Program-made: the position numbers and the translations under genes
Origin: Paenibacillus brevis
GTDB lineage: Bacteria > Bacillota > Bacilli > Paenibacillales > Paenibacillaceae
Length of the DNA: 64,000 nt
Assembly: GCF_018919145.1 (NCBI RefSeq)
Contig: NZ_JAHLQJ010000006.1
Coordinates: 209,199-273,198, forward strand
Reading direction: 5' to 3'
Notes under the pieces: model-generated
The model's input: only the letters and a program-made list of their open reading frames with translations
What the model was told of the DNA's origin: nothing
Databases searched by the model: none
Shown here: in pieces, positions 8,963 to 18,171 of the stretch
How positions within the stretch are numbered: position 1 is the stretch's first letter
Layout of the letters: each line of letters begins with the position of its first letter

Positions 8963-10297
8963 ATGAACATTACGATCATCGGAACCGGATATGTAGGGCT
9001 AGTGTCCGGCGTCTGTTATGCAGAGATCGGTAACGACGTCATCTGTGTAGATAAGGACCCGTATAAGATTGATATGTTAAACAAGGGTAAGGTTCCTATT
9101 TATGAACCAGGCCTAAAGGAACTGATTGCAACTAATCGTTTGGCGGGAAGGCTAGCATTTACATCTAATTTATCGAATGCTGTAAGGCATTCCGACATTG
9201 TCATCATAGCAGTCGGAACGCCGCCTCTGCCCAATGGGGAAGCAAATCTGTCCTACATCGATCAAGCGGCGATTGAAATCGCGAAAGCGATGAACGGATA
9301 CAAAATCATTACAGTGAAAAGTACTGTACCGGTGGGAACAAATGAAAGACTTGCCAAATTAATTAAATCGCATACAAACATGGCGTTTGATAGCATTTCT
9401 CTGCCGGAATTTCTGCGGGAAGGTTCTGCGATTCAGGATACGCTTTATCCTGACCGAGTCATCATCGGCGCCGAATACCAGAATGCGGCAGACACGATGG
9501 TTCAGCTACATAAGCCGTTGACACAGAACATTGTCGTGACAGATATCCGCAGCGCAGAAATGATCAAGTATGCATCTAATGCATTTCTTGCAACGAAAAT
9601 TTCATTTATTAACGAAATTGCTAACATATGCGAGAAAGTCGGTGCAGACGTGACTAAGGTTGCGGAGGGGATGGGGTATGACAAACGAATAGGGTCTTCA
9701 TTTTTAAAGGCCGGGATCGGCTATGGAGGCTCATGTTTTCCAAAGGATACGAGTGCGCTCATTCAAATTGCCGGAAATGTTGATTACGAATTCAAGTTGC
9801 TTCGATCGGTCGTAGAGGTGAATCAGGATCAAAGATTTAACGTTATCCGCAAGCTGGAGACGATTTTTGACGGTGAGTTAAACGGAACAACGATTGCGGT
9901 CTGGGGACTCTCGTTCAAACCGAATACCGATGATGTACGTGAATCGCCGGCGTTGGAGATCATTCAGCATCTGGTTGATAACGGAGTAAGAGTAAAAACC
10001 TATGACCCTGTAGCGATGGAAAGCTTCCAATCTCTATTTGGAAAGGAGGGTGTGATATGGTGTGAGGATGCGATGGAAGCAGCACAAGATGCAGATGCGC
10101 TATGTTTACTTACGGAATGGCATGAGTTTGCAAAAGTTGATCTTCATGAACTGCAAAAGGTATTGAAACAGCCGATTCTAATCGATGGGCGTAATGTATT
10201 CAATGAGGAACAAGTACTTGGAACCGGCTTTATTTATTACTCGGTAGGTCGTCCTAATTTAAATCAAGGCGTGAAAGAGAAGGTGCCTGCTCTCTAG
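8963..10297 (+). CDS. ugd: UDP-glucose 6-dehydrogenase
   Basis: A 444-residue NAD-dependent enzyme that oxidises UDP-glucose to UDP-glucuronate. The Rossmann entry is ITIIGTGYVGLVSGVCYAEIG at the N-terminus. The active-site cysteine lies in GYGGSCFPKDTSAL (Cys258), and the C-terminal NAD/UDP domain has VWGLSFKPNTDDVRESPAL. The ATG at 8963 is chosen because GGAGTGAG precedes it at a proper distance; an upstream in-frame ATG at 8933 has no such site. Placed after manC, it supplies a uronic acid to the polymer, making it acidic. A similar enzyme acting on UDP-ManNAc is possible but less likely. Confidence 0.93.
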   Translation: MNITIIGTGYVGLVSGVCYAEIGNDVICVDKDPYKIDMLNKGKVPIYEPGLKELIATNRLAGRLAFTSNLSNAVRHSDIVIIAVGTPPLPNGEANLSYIDQAAIEIAKAMNGYKIITVKSTVPVGTNERLAKLIKSHTNMAFDSISLPEFLREGSAIQDTLYPDRVIIGAEYQNAADTMVQLHKPLTQNIVVTDIRSAEMIKYASNAFLATKISFINEIANICEKVGADVTKVAEGMGYDKRIGSSFLKAGIGYGGSCFPKDTSALIQIAGNVDYEFKLLRSVVEVNQDQRFNVIRKLETIFDGELNGTTIAVWGLSFKPNTDDVRESPALEIIQHLVDNGVRVKTYDPVAMESFQSLFGKEGVIWCEDAMEAAQDADALCLLTEWHEFAKVDLHELQKVLKQPILIDGRNVFNEEQVLGTGFIYYSVGRPNLNQGVKEKVPAL

Positions 10298-10342
10298 AGG
10301 CGGTTAAAAGGGATTTACCAAATTATATCCGAGGTGAATAAG

Positions 10343-13300
10343 ATGTCGCTTAGAAAAAAAGTAACTGTATCCGCGCTTGTACTTTCTATGCTGACCGCAT
10401 CTGTTGGGATCTTGCCATTCAGCACAAAGGGTCCCATGGAGAAACTGAGCCCGATCCAGAGGGCGAATGCTGCCGAAATGGAGCAGTCATCAGGATTTTT
10501 CAGGGAACGATTGAGCGAATTATACGCTGCTCTAGCAAGTGATCCTGCGGGACTCCAAGATGTCATAAATCTGCGTGAAGAAATAACCAGACTTCAATTC
10601 GTAGAAGTCCAACCTCTAATCAGTCCGATCTGGAGCAAGGTGAATGCAAGACTCCCTGAAACCGTTGATCGGAAGGAACTAAGAGAAGGTCTGATTCAAC
10701 TTTTCAGGACGGTCAGTACGATCCAAACCATGTCGGAATTGGAGGCGCTTCGATCCGATCCTGAATTCAACGCGACGTTGAGAACGATTGCGACCGCAAT
10801 CGGACATGAAGATTTAAGTGTGGATGATTTCATTGTATTTCTGTTTGGGGACGGCGGAAGCCGTTTGGGCTTGGAAGGGACAGTCGCCGGCACCCTGGGA
10901 AATATGCCCTTGACCCAGTTAGCGGGATTAATAGGTAATAGCCAAGCTGCTACCGAGATCCTGCTCCAAGCGGTAGACAAGCTGCTAGAGGAAAATGATG
11001 CGTATAGAATCAGCTCCATTTTGAAGGAAATGGACATTTCTTCTCAGGATATTAGGTCATTGTTGATTAGCCTGCAGGGCAAGCTTCAATATGATGATCA
11101 GGCTATCCATGCTATGACTATGGCTTATGTTCGTACAACCGTAAAGGCTACAGCCCAAATCAGCGAGGATGGGCGTCAACATATTTACAGTTTGAATGCA
11201 TTCGGAATAGAAATTCCGGCTTTCATACTGGAATGGAGCAAGGTATCCGGGGATGCGGTCGTAAGCGTAGCCTCAAACGGAGTTGTAACGATTCCTGAGG
11301 GCGCAGGCAGCGGTTCAGCCGTGATTCAAGCCAAACTGGTGAACCCTTATGGCAGCGGCACGGGTGTGATTTTTCAAAAAGAAGTGACTTTGAGAGAGAC
11401 TTCAGGGGAAGAAACGGTGTTTCCAAGTGAGCGGTTCTTGGAACGGATGAATAAATTGCATGCGGCCCTTGCAGCAGGGGATCCAGCCGATATTCAGGAT
11501 GTGAGGAATCTTCGTGATGAAATTGCTGGACTCGATCCGGTTCTGGATGAAGCATTGATTGATCCGGTATGGAACAAAATAGCTCCTAAGCTGCCGTCAA
11601 CAGTGGATCAGGCTGAACTGAAAGCAAACCTCTTCCAGATGATTAAGGAAGTAGGTTCATTCCAATATGATCCAACCGCATCAGAGCTCGAAGCGATTCG
11701 AAGTAATCCGAAGTTCCGCAGTACGCTGAAGACGATTGCGGGGGCTGGCGGCGATAGCCAAATCGTTATGGATGATTTCTTGTTGTTCATGTTCGGTGAT
11801 GGCGACTCTCGTAAGGGCATCGAAGGAACGATCCGGGATTTACTAGTAAATATGAATGCCGCTGAGCTATTAGGATTGCTGGGTAACAATGAAGCCATTA
11901 CCGCGGTGCTGCTTCAAGCAACAGAGCAATTGCTCAGTGAAACCGCTGAATATAAGTTTAGCTCGATTTTAGAGAAGCTTGAGGTGACACCGCAGGATCT
12001 GAGGTCAACGGTGCTAAACTACCAGATCAGGCTACAATATGATGTGCCGGCAATTAACGCAATGGCGGTCGCATATATGCGTTCAGAATCTACCGAATTG
12101 GTCGATGTAAGCGAAGATGGCCGACAACATATTTACAGTTTGAAGGTGTTTGGAGTCGACGTGCCTGCTATTGCTTTAAAGTGGGTCAAAGTATCAGGAA
12201 GCGGTGATATCGATGTATTGCCAAACGGTACGGTTACGCTTGCTACGCATGTACCGAGTGCTTCCGCAGTTATTCAAGCACAGCTTTTCAACCCTTATGG
12301 CGGAAATGCTAAAGTGATTTTTGAGAAAGAAGTTACATTAACGGCCTCTATTGAAGAAGGAAACATCTTTCCAGTAGAGCAATTTCTAGAACGAATGGAG
12401 AAGCTGCATGCTGCTCTTCAGGCAAATGGATATTCAGATGTAAGGGATGTTCGCAGGTTATGGGATGAGCTCAATAGCCTGAATGCCACGAAGGACGCTG
12501 CTCTGATCAATCAGATATGGAAGCCCATTGCAGAGAAGCTCCCGGATTCTGCTGATAAAAATGAAGTGAAGAAGAATTTGTTTGAACTCATTACTTCAGT
12601 TAGTTCCATACCTTATGACCTGGAGGGTTCCCGCCTTGAAGCCATTCGCACGAATCCGGACTTCGTGGCAACGATGGAAATCATTGCGGAGGCTGCAGGA
12701 GTATCCAATCTATCGATCGACGATGTCCTTATTCTGCTATATGGTGATAATGGTGGTCATAGTGGAGTCGAAGGAGCCGTACGCAATACGATATCGAATA
12801 TGAGTTCAAAAGAATTGGCCGCATTATTGAAAAACAAGAATGGTCTCGATCGTGTCAAAGAGGCAGCGCTGGAAGCGGTTCTATCGGATCGGAACGGATA
12901 TGCGTTAAGTGAAGCCTTGTTTAACCTTGGTGTTAAACCGCAGGATGCAACTTCTTTGGTACAGAAATTCAAGACAAAACTAAGATATGATGTGCCGGCG
13001 GTCAGAGCAATAACTGCTGCCTTTATCTCTTCCGAAGCAGAATCAAAGGCAGAGATTACTCAAAATGGGCGCCAACATGTCTATACGCTGACGGTTCTGG
13101 GTGTTGAGCTTCCTTCCTCAGCTCTGAAGTGGAAAAAGGTATCCGGAAGCAAGGATGTAAAGGTAACCTCAAACGGAAAAGTAACCATCGATAAGAAAGT
13201 CCAAAAGGGTACCGCTATTATTCAGGCTACACTGGTTAATTTATTCGGGGGCAATTCCAAAGTTATCTTTACCCAAGAGATTACGCTGACCAATGGAGTG

Positions 13301-13564
13301 GTTGATCCCGAAGTTCAAATTCAGAATATCGTTAATTCGCTCCAAGATAAGTTAGCCGAGATAAAAACTAGATTTGATTCTGCAACAATTGATGCTGAAA
13401 AAGCTCAGTTGATTATGGAAGTTGTGCAGGCAGGAAATGATAGCTTTGATCGGATTAATGAGATTGATGCATCTAAAACCATCAAGAATAAAGCAATCAA
13501 CAATGTAAAAAAACAAGTCAATAAAATGATGGATTACATTTTGCAAAATCTATTGAAGTTCTAA
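10343..13564 (+). CDS. Large secreted protein with three tandem ~315-residue repeats
   Basis: A 1073-residue exported protein of unknown function at the end of the exopolysaccharide operon. The first 45 residues form a signal peptide (basic SLRKK, hydrophobic VSALVLSMLTASVGILPF, ANAAE at the likely cleavage site). Three repeats follow, near residues 52-350, 360-665 and 676-985. Each begins with a helical FLERMxKLHAAL-type segment. Each ends in an all-beta segment with a KVSGxxxVxVxxNGxVTI core and an NPYGGN-like turn, resembling a bacterial Ig-like domain. The tail (986-1073) is helical and charged. The ATG at 10343 lies five bases after GAGGTGA, whereas the GTG at 10334 is inside that site. 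It may bind or retain the polymer; this is inference. Confidence 0.85.
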   Translation: MSLRKKVTVSALVLSMLTASVGILPFSTKGPMEKLSPIQRANAAEMEQSSGFFRERLSELYAALASDPAGLQDVINLREEITRLQFVEVQPLISPIWSKVNARLPETVDRKELREGLIQLFRTVSTIQTMSELEALRSDPEFNATLRTIATAIGHEDLSVDDFIVFLFGDGGSRLGLEGTVAGTLGNMPLTQLAGLIGNSQAATEILLQAVDKLLEENDAYRISSILKEMDISSQDIRSLLISLQGKLQYDDQAIHAMTMAYVRTTVKATAQISEDGRQHIYSLNAFGIEIPAFILEWSKVSGDAVVSVASNGVVTIPEGAGSGSAVIQAKLVNPYGSGTGVIFQKEVTLRETSGEETVFPSERFLERMNKLHAALAAGDPADIQDVRNLRDEIAGLDPVLDEALIDPVWNKIAPKLPSTVDQAELKANLFQMIKEVGSFQYDPTASELEAIRSNPKFRSTLKTIAGAGGDSQIVMDDFLLFMFGDGDSRKGIEGTIRDLLVNMNAAELLGLLGNNEAITAVLLQATEQLLSETAEYKFSSILEKLEVTPQDLRSTVLNYQIRLQYDVPAINAMAVAYMRSESTELVDVSEDGRQHIYSLKVFGVDVPAIALKWVKVSGSGDIDVLPNGTVTLATHVPSASAVIQAQLFNPYGGNAKVIFEKEVTLTASIEEGNIFPVEQFLERMEKLHAALQANGYSDVRDVRRLWDELNSLNATKDAALINQIWKPIAEKLPDSADKNEVKKNLFELITSVSSIPYDLEGSRLEAIRTNPDFVATMEIIAEAAGVSNLSIDDVLILLYGDNGGHSGVEGAVRNTISNMSSKELAALLKNKNGLDRVKEAALEAVLSDRNGYALSEALFNLGVKPQDATSLVQKFKTKLRYDVPAVRAITAAFISSEAESKAEITQNGRQHVYTLTVLGVELPSSALKWKKVSGSKDVKVTSNGKVTIDKKVQKGTAIIQATLVNLFGGNSKVIFTQEITLTNGVVDPEVQIQNIVNSLQDKLAEIKTRFDSATIDAEKAQLIMEVVQAGNDSFDRINEIDASKTIKNKAINNVKKQVNKMMDYILQNLLKF

Positions 13565-13570
13565 GACCAA

Positions 13571-13613
13571 GCCAGCTCTTCCTGCCAACAGGAGGGCTGG
13601 CCTATTTCTTTTA
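13571..13613 (+). terminator. Rho-independent terminator ending the exopolysaccharide operon
   Basis: The arms GCCAGCTCTTCCTG and CAGGAGGGCTGGC (13571-13601) pair with a four-base loop and minor mismatches, and are followed by ATTTCTTTT. It lies six bases after the stop of the repeat protein, so transcription of the whole cluster can end here. Confidence 0.85.
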
Positions 13614-13654
13614 CTAATCGGTACATTTTGTAGGAAGGTGGTGTTCACATCACA

Positions 13655-14443
13655 ATGGGACAACAACGAATCCGCAAGAGAAGGCGGCACCGATTTCGAA
13701 AACCGGATATAGCCATTTTTATCTTATCCACGATCACTGTTCTCTTACTCTTTCTATGGGGGGGATTGTATTGGAAGGAGTCGTCGGAAAACAAATTAAT
13801 TGTTAATGCCAGCGAACAAGAAGAACTTCAACAAATCCTGCTAGAGGACAATGATCTATTATCACTTGATTACGAGGATATTACTGCAGGGGCAGTGGAA
13901 CAACACGAAGAACTCGGAGAGACGGGAGATGCTTCAGCAAACCCGGGTACGCAAGTCCAGAATAATAAGAATGCCCAAGGCTCGCAGACCTCCACGAATC
14001 AGAGTACCTCAAGCCAGGCGTTACAAGGTGCTCAAAGCATAACAAAGCCAGACGGTTCAAGCACGACAAACACGACTTCACCTAGCGCTATACAATTAGA
14101 TTCTACAACGAATCTGATAGAAAAATATGAGCAAGAATTCACACAACTTCAGGGAAAGTGTAGAAAGGATATGAGGGTAGCTTTAAGTGAAGCGGAAAGT
14201 AGTATGCAGCAACTGGATAGAAGTGATCCCCGCGATGTAATCGCATGGAGAGATCAGTTGAACGCCGAATTATCAACGGCTGAATCAACCTGTGACAATT
14301 CATTCCAAAGAATTGTTCAAAACGCAGAGAATGATTCAGTATCTGCAGACGTCATCGAAGGCTGGAGTCAAAAATATGACGACTTAAAGGCGAAACTTCA
14401 AGAGGAGTCAGAAGCGAAGCTGCAACAACTCATGGGCGGTTAA
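13655..14443 (+). CDS. Membrane-anchored protein with low-complexity linker and helical tail, unknown function
   Basis: A 262-residue protein I do not recognise. A very basic N-terminus (KRRRHRFRKPD) precedes a single hydrophobic helix at about residues 24-43 (IAIFILSTITVLLLFLWGGLYW), giving a type II membrane anchor. An acidic stretch follows, then a Ser/Thr/Gln/Asn-rich linker at about 85-145. The last 115 residues are helical and charged, with a coiled-coil look and two cysteines (KCRKDM and STCDNS) that could form a disulfide outside the cell. The ATG follows AGGAAGGTGGT after a longish spacer. It lies just after the exopolysaccharide terminator and ends one base before the convergent XRE gene. 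A cell-envelope role is inference. Confidence 0.75.
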   Translation: MGQQRIRKRRRHRFRKPDIAIFILSTITVLLLFLWGGLYWKESSENKLIVNASEQEELQQILLEDNDLLSLDYEDITAGAVEQHEELGETGDASANPGTQVQNNKNAQGSQTSTNQSTSSQALQGAQSITKPDGSSTTNTTSPSAIQLDSTTNLIEKYEQEFTQLQGKCRKDMRVALSEAESSMQQLDRSDPRDVIAWRDQLNAELSTAESTCDNSFQRIVQNAENDSVSADVIEGWSQKYDDLKAKLQEESEAKLQQLMGG

Positions 14444-14444
14444 A

Positions 14445-14801
14445 TCATTCATCCTTTGGAAATTGCCGATCGCGGAGTACGCGTTCAAGTAAAATACGAA
14501 TCAAATCAAGATCGTCCTTTTCCAAAGGGATCCCGTCCCAATGAAGTTGTTCGAAATTCAAATATTCTTTGGCATTATGATTTAGTTCTCCCGGTGGTTC
14601 TGGATAATTGGTAAGACCTAGAAGATAATCCGCCGACGTGTTTAGTTTACGAGATATCGTTTGGATAGATTCCAGAGTAGGCTCACGGTAACCGGATTCA
14701 TACCCTGCATACGTGCTTTTGGCAACTCCAACGTAATCCGCAACTTCCTGCATCGTCAATTTTCTCTTTTTGCGCAACTGCTTCAGTCGCTTCGCGAACA
14801 T
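14445..14801 (-). CDS. XRE-family transcriptional regulator (single HTH)
   Basis: A 118-residue DNA-binding protein. Residues 1-65 form the Cro/CI helix-turn-helix: RLKQLRKKRKLTMQEVADYVGVAKSTYAGYESG, then REPTLESIQTISRKLNTSADYLLGLT, the usual end of the domain. The remaining 50 residues are acidic and hydrophobic and may carry a dimerisation region, as in small SinR/CI-like repressors. The ATG at 14801 follows GGGAGAG. It converges on the membrane-anchored gene with one base between stops. A promoter and an inverted repeat upstream suggest autoregulation. Its closeness to the exopolysaccharide operon invites comparison with SinR, but the sequence does not prove that target. Confidence 0.9.
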   Translation of the reverse strand: MFAKRLKQLRKKRKLTMQEVADYVGVAKSTYAGYESGYREPTLESIQTISRKLNTSADYLLGLTNYPEPPGELNHNAKEYLNFEQLHWDGIPLEKDDLDLIRILLERVLRDRQFPKDE

Positions 14802-14845
14802 CCGCTAGCTCTCCCTTCAAACCCCGTAAATGACATTTCCGTTAT

Positions 14846-14866
14846 GTGAAATACACTCGTATTCAC
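14846..14866 (-). promoter_or_regulatory. Inverted repeat in the XRE gene leader, candidate operator
   Basis: GTGAAATAC and GTATTCAC are inverted around ACTC, with one unpaired base. The site lies between the XRE gene start and its predicted promoter, where a repressor could act on its own gene. Assignment to this regulator is inference. Confidence 0.4.
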
Positions 14867-14886
14867 TTCTAGCAAATGCAACCATA

Positions 14887-14914
14887 ATTATAGCATGTTC
14901 ACCACACAACGCAA
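14887..14914 (-). promoter_or_regulatory. Sigma-A promoter for the XRE regulator gene
   Basis: On the minus strand TTGCGT and TATAAT are separated by 16 bases, with TGC just before the -10 box (extended -10). This places the start of transcription roughly 80 bases upstream of the regulator ATG. Confidence 0.55.
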
Positions 14915-14983
14915 TTAGGTAATGCAATTGGGTGACTTCATTTCGTATGCAAATTCGCTAAAGTTCAAACGTCAGGGCGGTTC

Positions 14984-15012
14984 TTGACGGAGCTTGCCGA
15001 TAGCTATATAAT
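14984..15012 (+). promoter_or_regulatory. Sigma-A promoter of the thrS T-box leader
   Basis: TTGACG and a perfect TATAAT are separated by exactly 17 bases. Transcription should start near 15019, giving a leader of about 340 bases before thrS. Confidence 0.85.
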
Positions 15013-15018
15013 TACTGA

Positions 15019-15301
15019 TAATTCGAAAAAGCGTTGACAAAGACATGGGTCATGCAGAAAGAACGGATCAGAGAGAGGGAACATCAGGCTGGAATTCCCT
15101 TCGGTTTCGCTGTTGGCTTACCCCTTTGTAGCTGTAACTCCGAACCTTCTTGCTCAGCTAGTGTGAGCGGTTGTAATAAGAGCTGCCGGGCCATTCCCGT
15201 TACAGAATGCCGAATAAGGGCTTGACTGCAAGGCAGATAAGCCGAATGAGGGTGGAACCACGGGTTATTATGCTCGTCCCTTTCCGGGGACGGGCTTTTT
15301 T
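15019..15301 (+). ncRNA. T-box riboswitch leader of thrS
   Basis: The transcribed leader contains the conserved T-box core AGGGTGGAACCACGGG (15249-15264). Its TGGA bulge pairs with the NCCA end of uncharged tRNA. It is followed directly by a terminator: GCTCGTCCC pairs with GGGACGGGC (15272-15295), then six T. Uncharged tRNA-Thr should stabilise the antiterminator and permit thrS expression. The TGGA bulge implies a U discriminator base on the tRNA. The specifier codon in stem I was not resolved by eye. Confidence 0.92.
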
Positions 15302-15356
15302 GCTGTCCGTTGCCGGTACTCCAAATTATCAAATTATTGACTGGGAGGAAACAATC

Positions 15357-17294
15357 GTGGCAATCAAGATTTCGCTGCCGGACGGTTCTGTCCGGGAATA
15401 TGTAGAGGGGAATACGCTGGAGGATGTAGCAGCATCCATCAGTAGCGGTCTTCGGAAAAATGCGGTAGCCGGTAAAATTAACGGTCAAGCGGTAGATCTT
15501 AATACCGCGTTAACCGATGGTGCCCAAGTGGAGATCATTACATTGGACTCCAAGGATGGCGTGGAGATTATGCGTCACAGTACGGCGCATTTGATGGCTC
15601 AAGCCGTTAAACGCCTGTTCGGCGGCAAGGAAGTGAAGCTGGGCATTGGTCCGGTGATCGAGGACGGATTCTACTATGATATGGATCTGGAGCATCCCTT
15701 GAACCCGGAAGATCTTCAGAAGATCGAGAAGGAAATGGAACGCATTATTGGAGAGAATCTTCCGATTACGCGCCGTGAGGTCAGCCGCGAGGAAGCGGTG
15801 GCGATATTTACGGAGCTGGGCGATCCGTACAAGCTGGAATTGATTCGTGATCTGCCGGAAGACAGCGTGATTTCGATCTATGATCAAGGCGAATTTTTCG
15901 ACCTGTGCCGCGGTCCTCACGTACCTTCTACCGGCAAGATCAAAGTGTTCAAGCTACTGAGCGTAGCCGGAGCTTACTGGAGAGGCAACAGCGACAACAA
16001 GATGCTGCAGCGGATTTACGGAACAGCCTTCGTGAAGAAGGCCGAACTGGATGAGCATTTGCGCCTGCTGGAAGAAGCGAAGAAGCGCGATCACCGCAAG
16101 CTGGGGAAAGAGCTGAGCATCTTTACCTTTAACAATCTGGTCGGACAAGGCTTGCCGATCTGGCTGCCGAAGGGAGCAACCCTTCGCCGTACGCTTGAGC
16201 GGTACATTGTTGATATCGAGGAGCGTCTTGGCTATCAGCACGTGTATACTCCTGTACTCGGTAATGTTGATTTGTATAAAACATCCGGACACTGGGATCA
16301 TTACCAGGAAGATATGTTCCCGAAGATGGAGATCGACACGGAAGAGTTTGTGCTCCGTCCAATGAACTGTCCTCACCATATGATGGTGTACAAGAGTGAC
16401 ATGCGAAGCTACCGTGATCTGCCGATCCGCGTGGCTGAGCTTGGAATGCAGCATCGCTACGAGATGTCAGGCGCACTGACCGGTCTGCATCGTGTTCGCT
16501 CCATGACGCTGAATGATGCTCATATCTTCTGCCGAATGGACCAAATCAAAGATGAATTCACCCGTGTCCTCGAACTGATCAAGCAGGTCTACAGCGACTT
16601 CGGAATCAAGGAATACAAATTCCGTCTGTCCTATCGCGATCCACAGGATACCGAGAAGTATTTCCCGGACGACAATATGTGGAATACGACCCAGCGCATG
16701 CTGCGTGAGGTTGTGGAAGAAGCGGGGCTGCCGTTCTATGAAGCGGAAGGGGAAGCCGCCTTCTATGGTCCGAAGCTGGATGTGCAGGTGAAGACGGCTC
16801 TTGGCAAGGAAGAGACACTGTCGACGATTCAGATCGACGTGCTGCTTCCGGAGCGCTTTGAACTCGAATATGTGGGCGACGACGGCGCGAAGCACCGTCC
16901 GGTTGTATTGCACCGCGGTATTCTGGGAACCATGGAACGCTTTACCGCCTTCCTGCTGGAGAACTTCGCAGGCAATCTTCCGCTCTGGCTGTCCCCGATT
17001 CAAGCCAAGGTCATTCCTGTATCGCAGGCCTTTGACGACTATGCCCGTAAAGTGGAAGATATGCTTAGAGCGGCAGGCGTTCGAGTGGAAAGTGATCTGC
17101 GTAATGAAAAGCTGGGCTATAAAATCCGGGAAGCCCAGTTGGAGAAAATCCCTTATATGTTCATCGTAGGGGAGAATGAGCAGCAAAATGCTACCGTATC
17201 CGTTCGCAAACGCGGAGAAGGGGACCTGGGAGCGAGGTCGCTGAATGAAGTTGCTGCGGAGCTTCAGAACGACATCCGCAACCATGTCATTTAA
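15357..17294 (+). CDS. thrS: Threonyl-tRNA synthetase
   Basis: A 645-residue class II aminoacyl-tRNA synthetase that charges tRNA-Thr. Domain order is complete. There is an N-terminal TGS domain (residues 1-63, [14 protein letters not shown]). The SAD editing domain has [15 protein letters not shown] and the metal-binding CRGPH. The catalytic core has motif 1, the RPMNCPHH zinc/active-site segment near 340, motif 2 ([27 protein letters not shown]) and motif 3 ([14 protein letters not shown]). The C-terminal domain binds the anticodon. The GTG at 15357 is chosen because GGGAGGA lies seven bases upstream and family alignment starts at AIKISLPDG; the longer frame would run through the T-box terminator. 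Expression is T-box controlled. Confidence 0.97.
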   Translation: MAIKISLPDGSVREYVEGNTLEDVAASISSGLRKNAVAGKINGQAVDLNTALTDGAQVEIITLDSKDGVEIMRHSTAHLMAQAVKRLFGGKEVKLGIGPVIEDGFYYDMDLEHPLNPEDLQKIEKEMERIIGENLPITRREVSREEAVAIFTELGDPYKLELIRDLPEDSVISIYDQGEFFDLCRGPHVPSTGKIKVFKLLSVAGAYWRGNSDNKMLQRIYGTAFVKKAELDEHLRLLEEAKKRDHRKLGKELSIFTFNNLVGQGLPIWLPKGATLRRTLERYIVDIEERLGYQHVYTPVLGNVDLYKTSGHWDHYQEDMFPKMEIDTEEFVLRPMNCPHHMMVYKSDMRSYRDLPIRVAELGMQHRYEMSGALTGLHRVRSMTLNDAHIFCRMDQIKDEFTRVLELIKQVYSDFGIKEYKFRLSYRDPQDTEKYFPDDNMWNTTQRMLREVVEEAGLPFYEAEGEAAFYGPKLDVQVKTALGKEETLSTIQIDVLLPERFELEYVGDDGAKHRPVVLHRGILGTMERFTAFLLENFAGNLPLWLSPIQAKVIPVSQAFDDYARKVEDMLRAAGVRVESDLRNEKLGYKIREAQLEKIPYMFIVGENEQQNATVSVRKRGEGDLGARSLNEVAAELQNDIRNHVI

Positions 17295-17324
17295 CTTTTT
17301 TTAAACGATGAATGTATAAACCAA

Positions 17325-17373
17325 GGCGCATATGGAAAACCTTCGCATTAAGGGGGAGGTTTTCATATGCGCC
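17325..17373 (+). promoter_or_regulatory. Long hairpin covering the start codon of the 3D-domain gene
   Basis: GGCGCATATGGAAAACCT (17325-17342) and AGGTTTTCATATGCGCC (17357-17373) are complementary over 17 pairs with a single bulged G, around a 14-base loop. The right arm holds the ATG (17367-17369) and the AGG of the ribosome binding site, while GGGGG lies in the loop. No T run follows, so it is not an ordinary terminator. In RNA it would occlude translation initiation; in DNA it could be a protein-binding palindrome. Confidence 0.8.
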
Positions 17374-18092
17374 AATTTGCTATGTGGCGGAGAACTGTAG
17401 TTGCATTGTTAATGACGGTTCTCCTTGTCCAGGCGATCGCCGCAGACAGCAAGATTAAGGCTATGAATGATCACACTGGAAATGTAATGAACAGCTATAC
17501 ATTAGAGCTCCGAATGGAGCAATACGAGATGATGGCTCAGCGTATGGAGAAGTTCCAAGTGATGCTTGAGCAGAACAAGAGCAACCAGTTAACGCCGGTG
17601 CTGGCTGAGCAAAAGCAGAAGATTACGCAAAACAGCGCGGTAGCGACAGCTGCGAATGAAACTGCTAAAGTTGCCAAGAAGGTCAAAGTCGTTGCTACAG
17701 GTTATACGGCTGGCTATGAATCGACGGGCAAGCATCCGAACCATCCGCAGTATGGAATTACGTATTCCGGAGTCAAGGTAAGACGCGATAAGGATACGAT
17801 TTCGACCATTGCCGCCGATCTGAAGGTCTTTCCGATTGGAACGGTCCTTTATATCCCGGGCTATGGCTACGGAATTGTGGCGGATAAAGGCTCTGCGATC
17901 AAGGGGAACAAGATTGATCTGTACTTCAAGACCACCAAGCAGGTGTTCAAGGAGTGGGGCAAAAAAGAGGTCGAGGTTCAGGTTATTCGTAAAGGAAACG
18001 GTAAGCTGACGGAGGACATGCTGAGCAAGCTCGGAAAAGCGATGGAGGTCAGCAAGGAAATTCCTGATCATATGTGGGATCAAATCATTTGA
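17367..18092 (+). CDS. Secreted 3D (Asp-Asp-Asp) domain protein, probable peptidoglycan-acting enzyme
   Basis: A 241-residue exported protein. A signal peptide covers about residues 1-27 ([18 protein letters not shown]). A helical, Gln/Glu-rich stalk follows to residue 105. The C-terminal 3D domain (about 110-215) begins [11 protein letters not shown], the usual YxAG-type entry, and carries three Asp residues in [19 protein letters not shown] and KIDLYF. These match the YocH/YuiC/MltA-like double-psi barrel lytic enzymes of Firmicutes. GGGGGAGG precedes the ATG, but the start lies inside a long hairpin, suggesting translational control. It is near thrS but need not share its transcript. Substrate is inferred from the family. 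Confidence 0.9.
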   Translation: MRQFAMWRRTVVALLMTVLLVQAIAADSKIKAMNDHTGNVMNSYTLELRMEQYEMMAQRMEKFQVMLEQNKSNQLTPVLAEQKQKITQNSAVATAANETAKVAKKVKVVATGYTAGYESTGKHPNHPQYGITYSGVKVRRDKDTISTIAADLKVFPIGTVLYIPGYGYGIVADKGSAIKGNKIDLYFKTTKQVFKEWGKKEVEVQVIRKGNGKLTEDMLSKLGKAMEVSKEIPDHMWDQII

Positions 18093-18171
18093 ATTCCCGT
18101 TCAGGGCTTTGCATAATTCACCTAACTTGTATGCATAATACCTTCTGTAATGACAGGGGAGGTGAATACAA

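Noticed and set aside
10493..13300. Three long direct repeats that could be a CRISPR-like or tandem DNA array
   Set aside because: The repeats are about 945 bases, diverged in DNA and conserved in protein; they are coding domain repeats.
15207..15356. N-terminal extension of thrS by 50 codons
   Set aside because: It would be translated through the T-box core and terminator, lacks a ribosome binding site, and does not match the TGS domain start.
16467..17285. 272-codon minus-strand frame opposite thrS
   Set aside because: It lies wholly within thrS, has no ribosome binding site and no recognisable domain; it is a shadow of a real gene.
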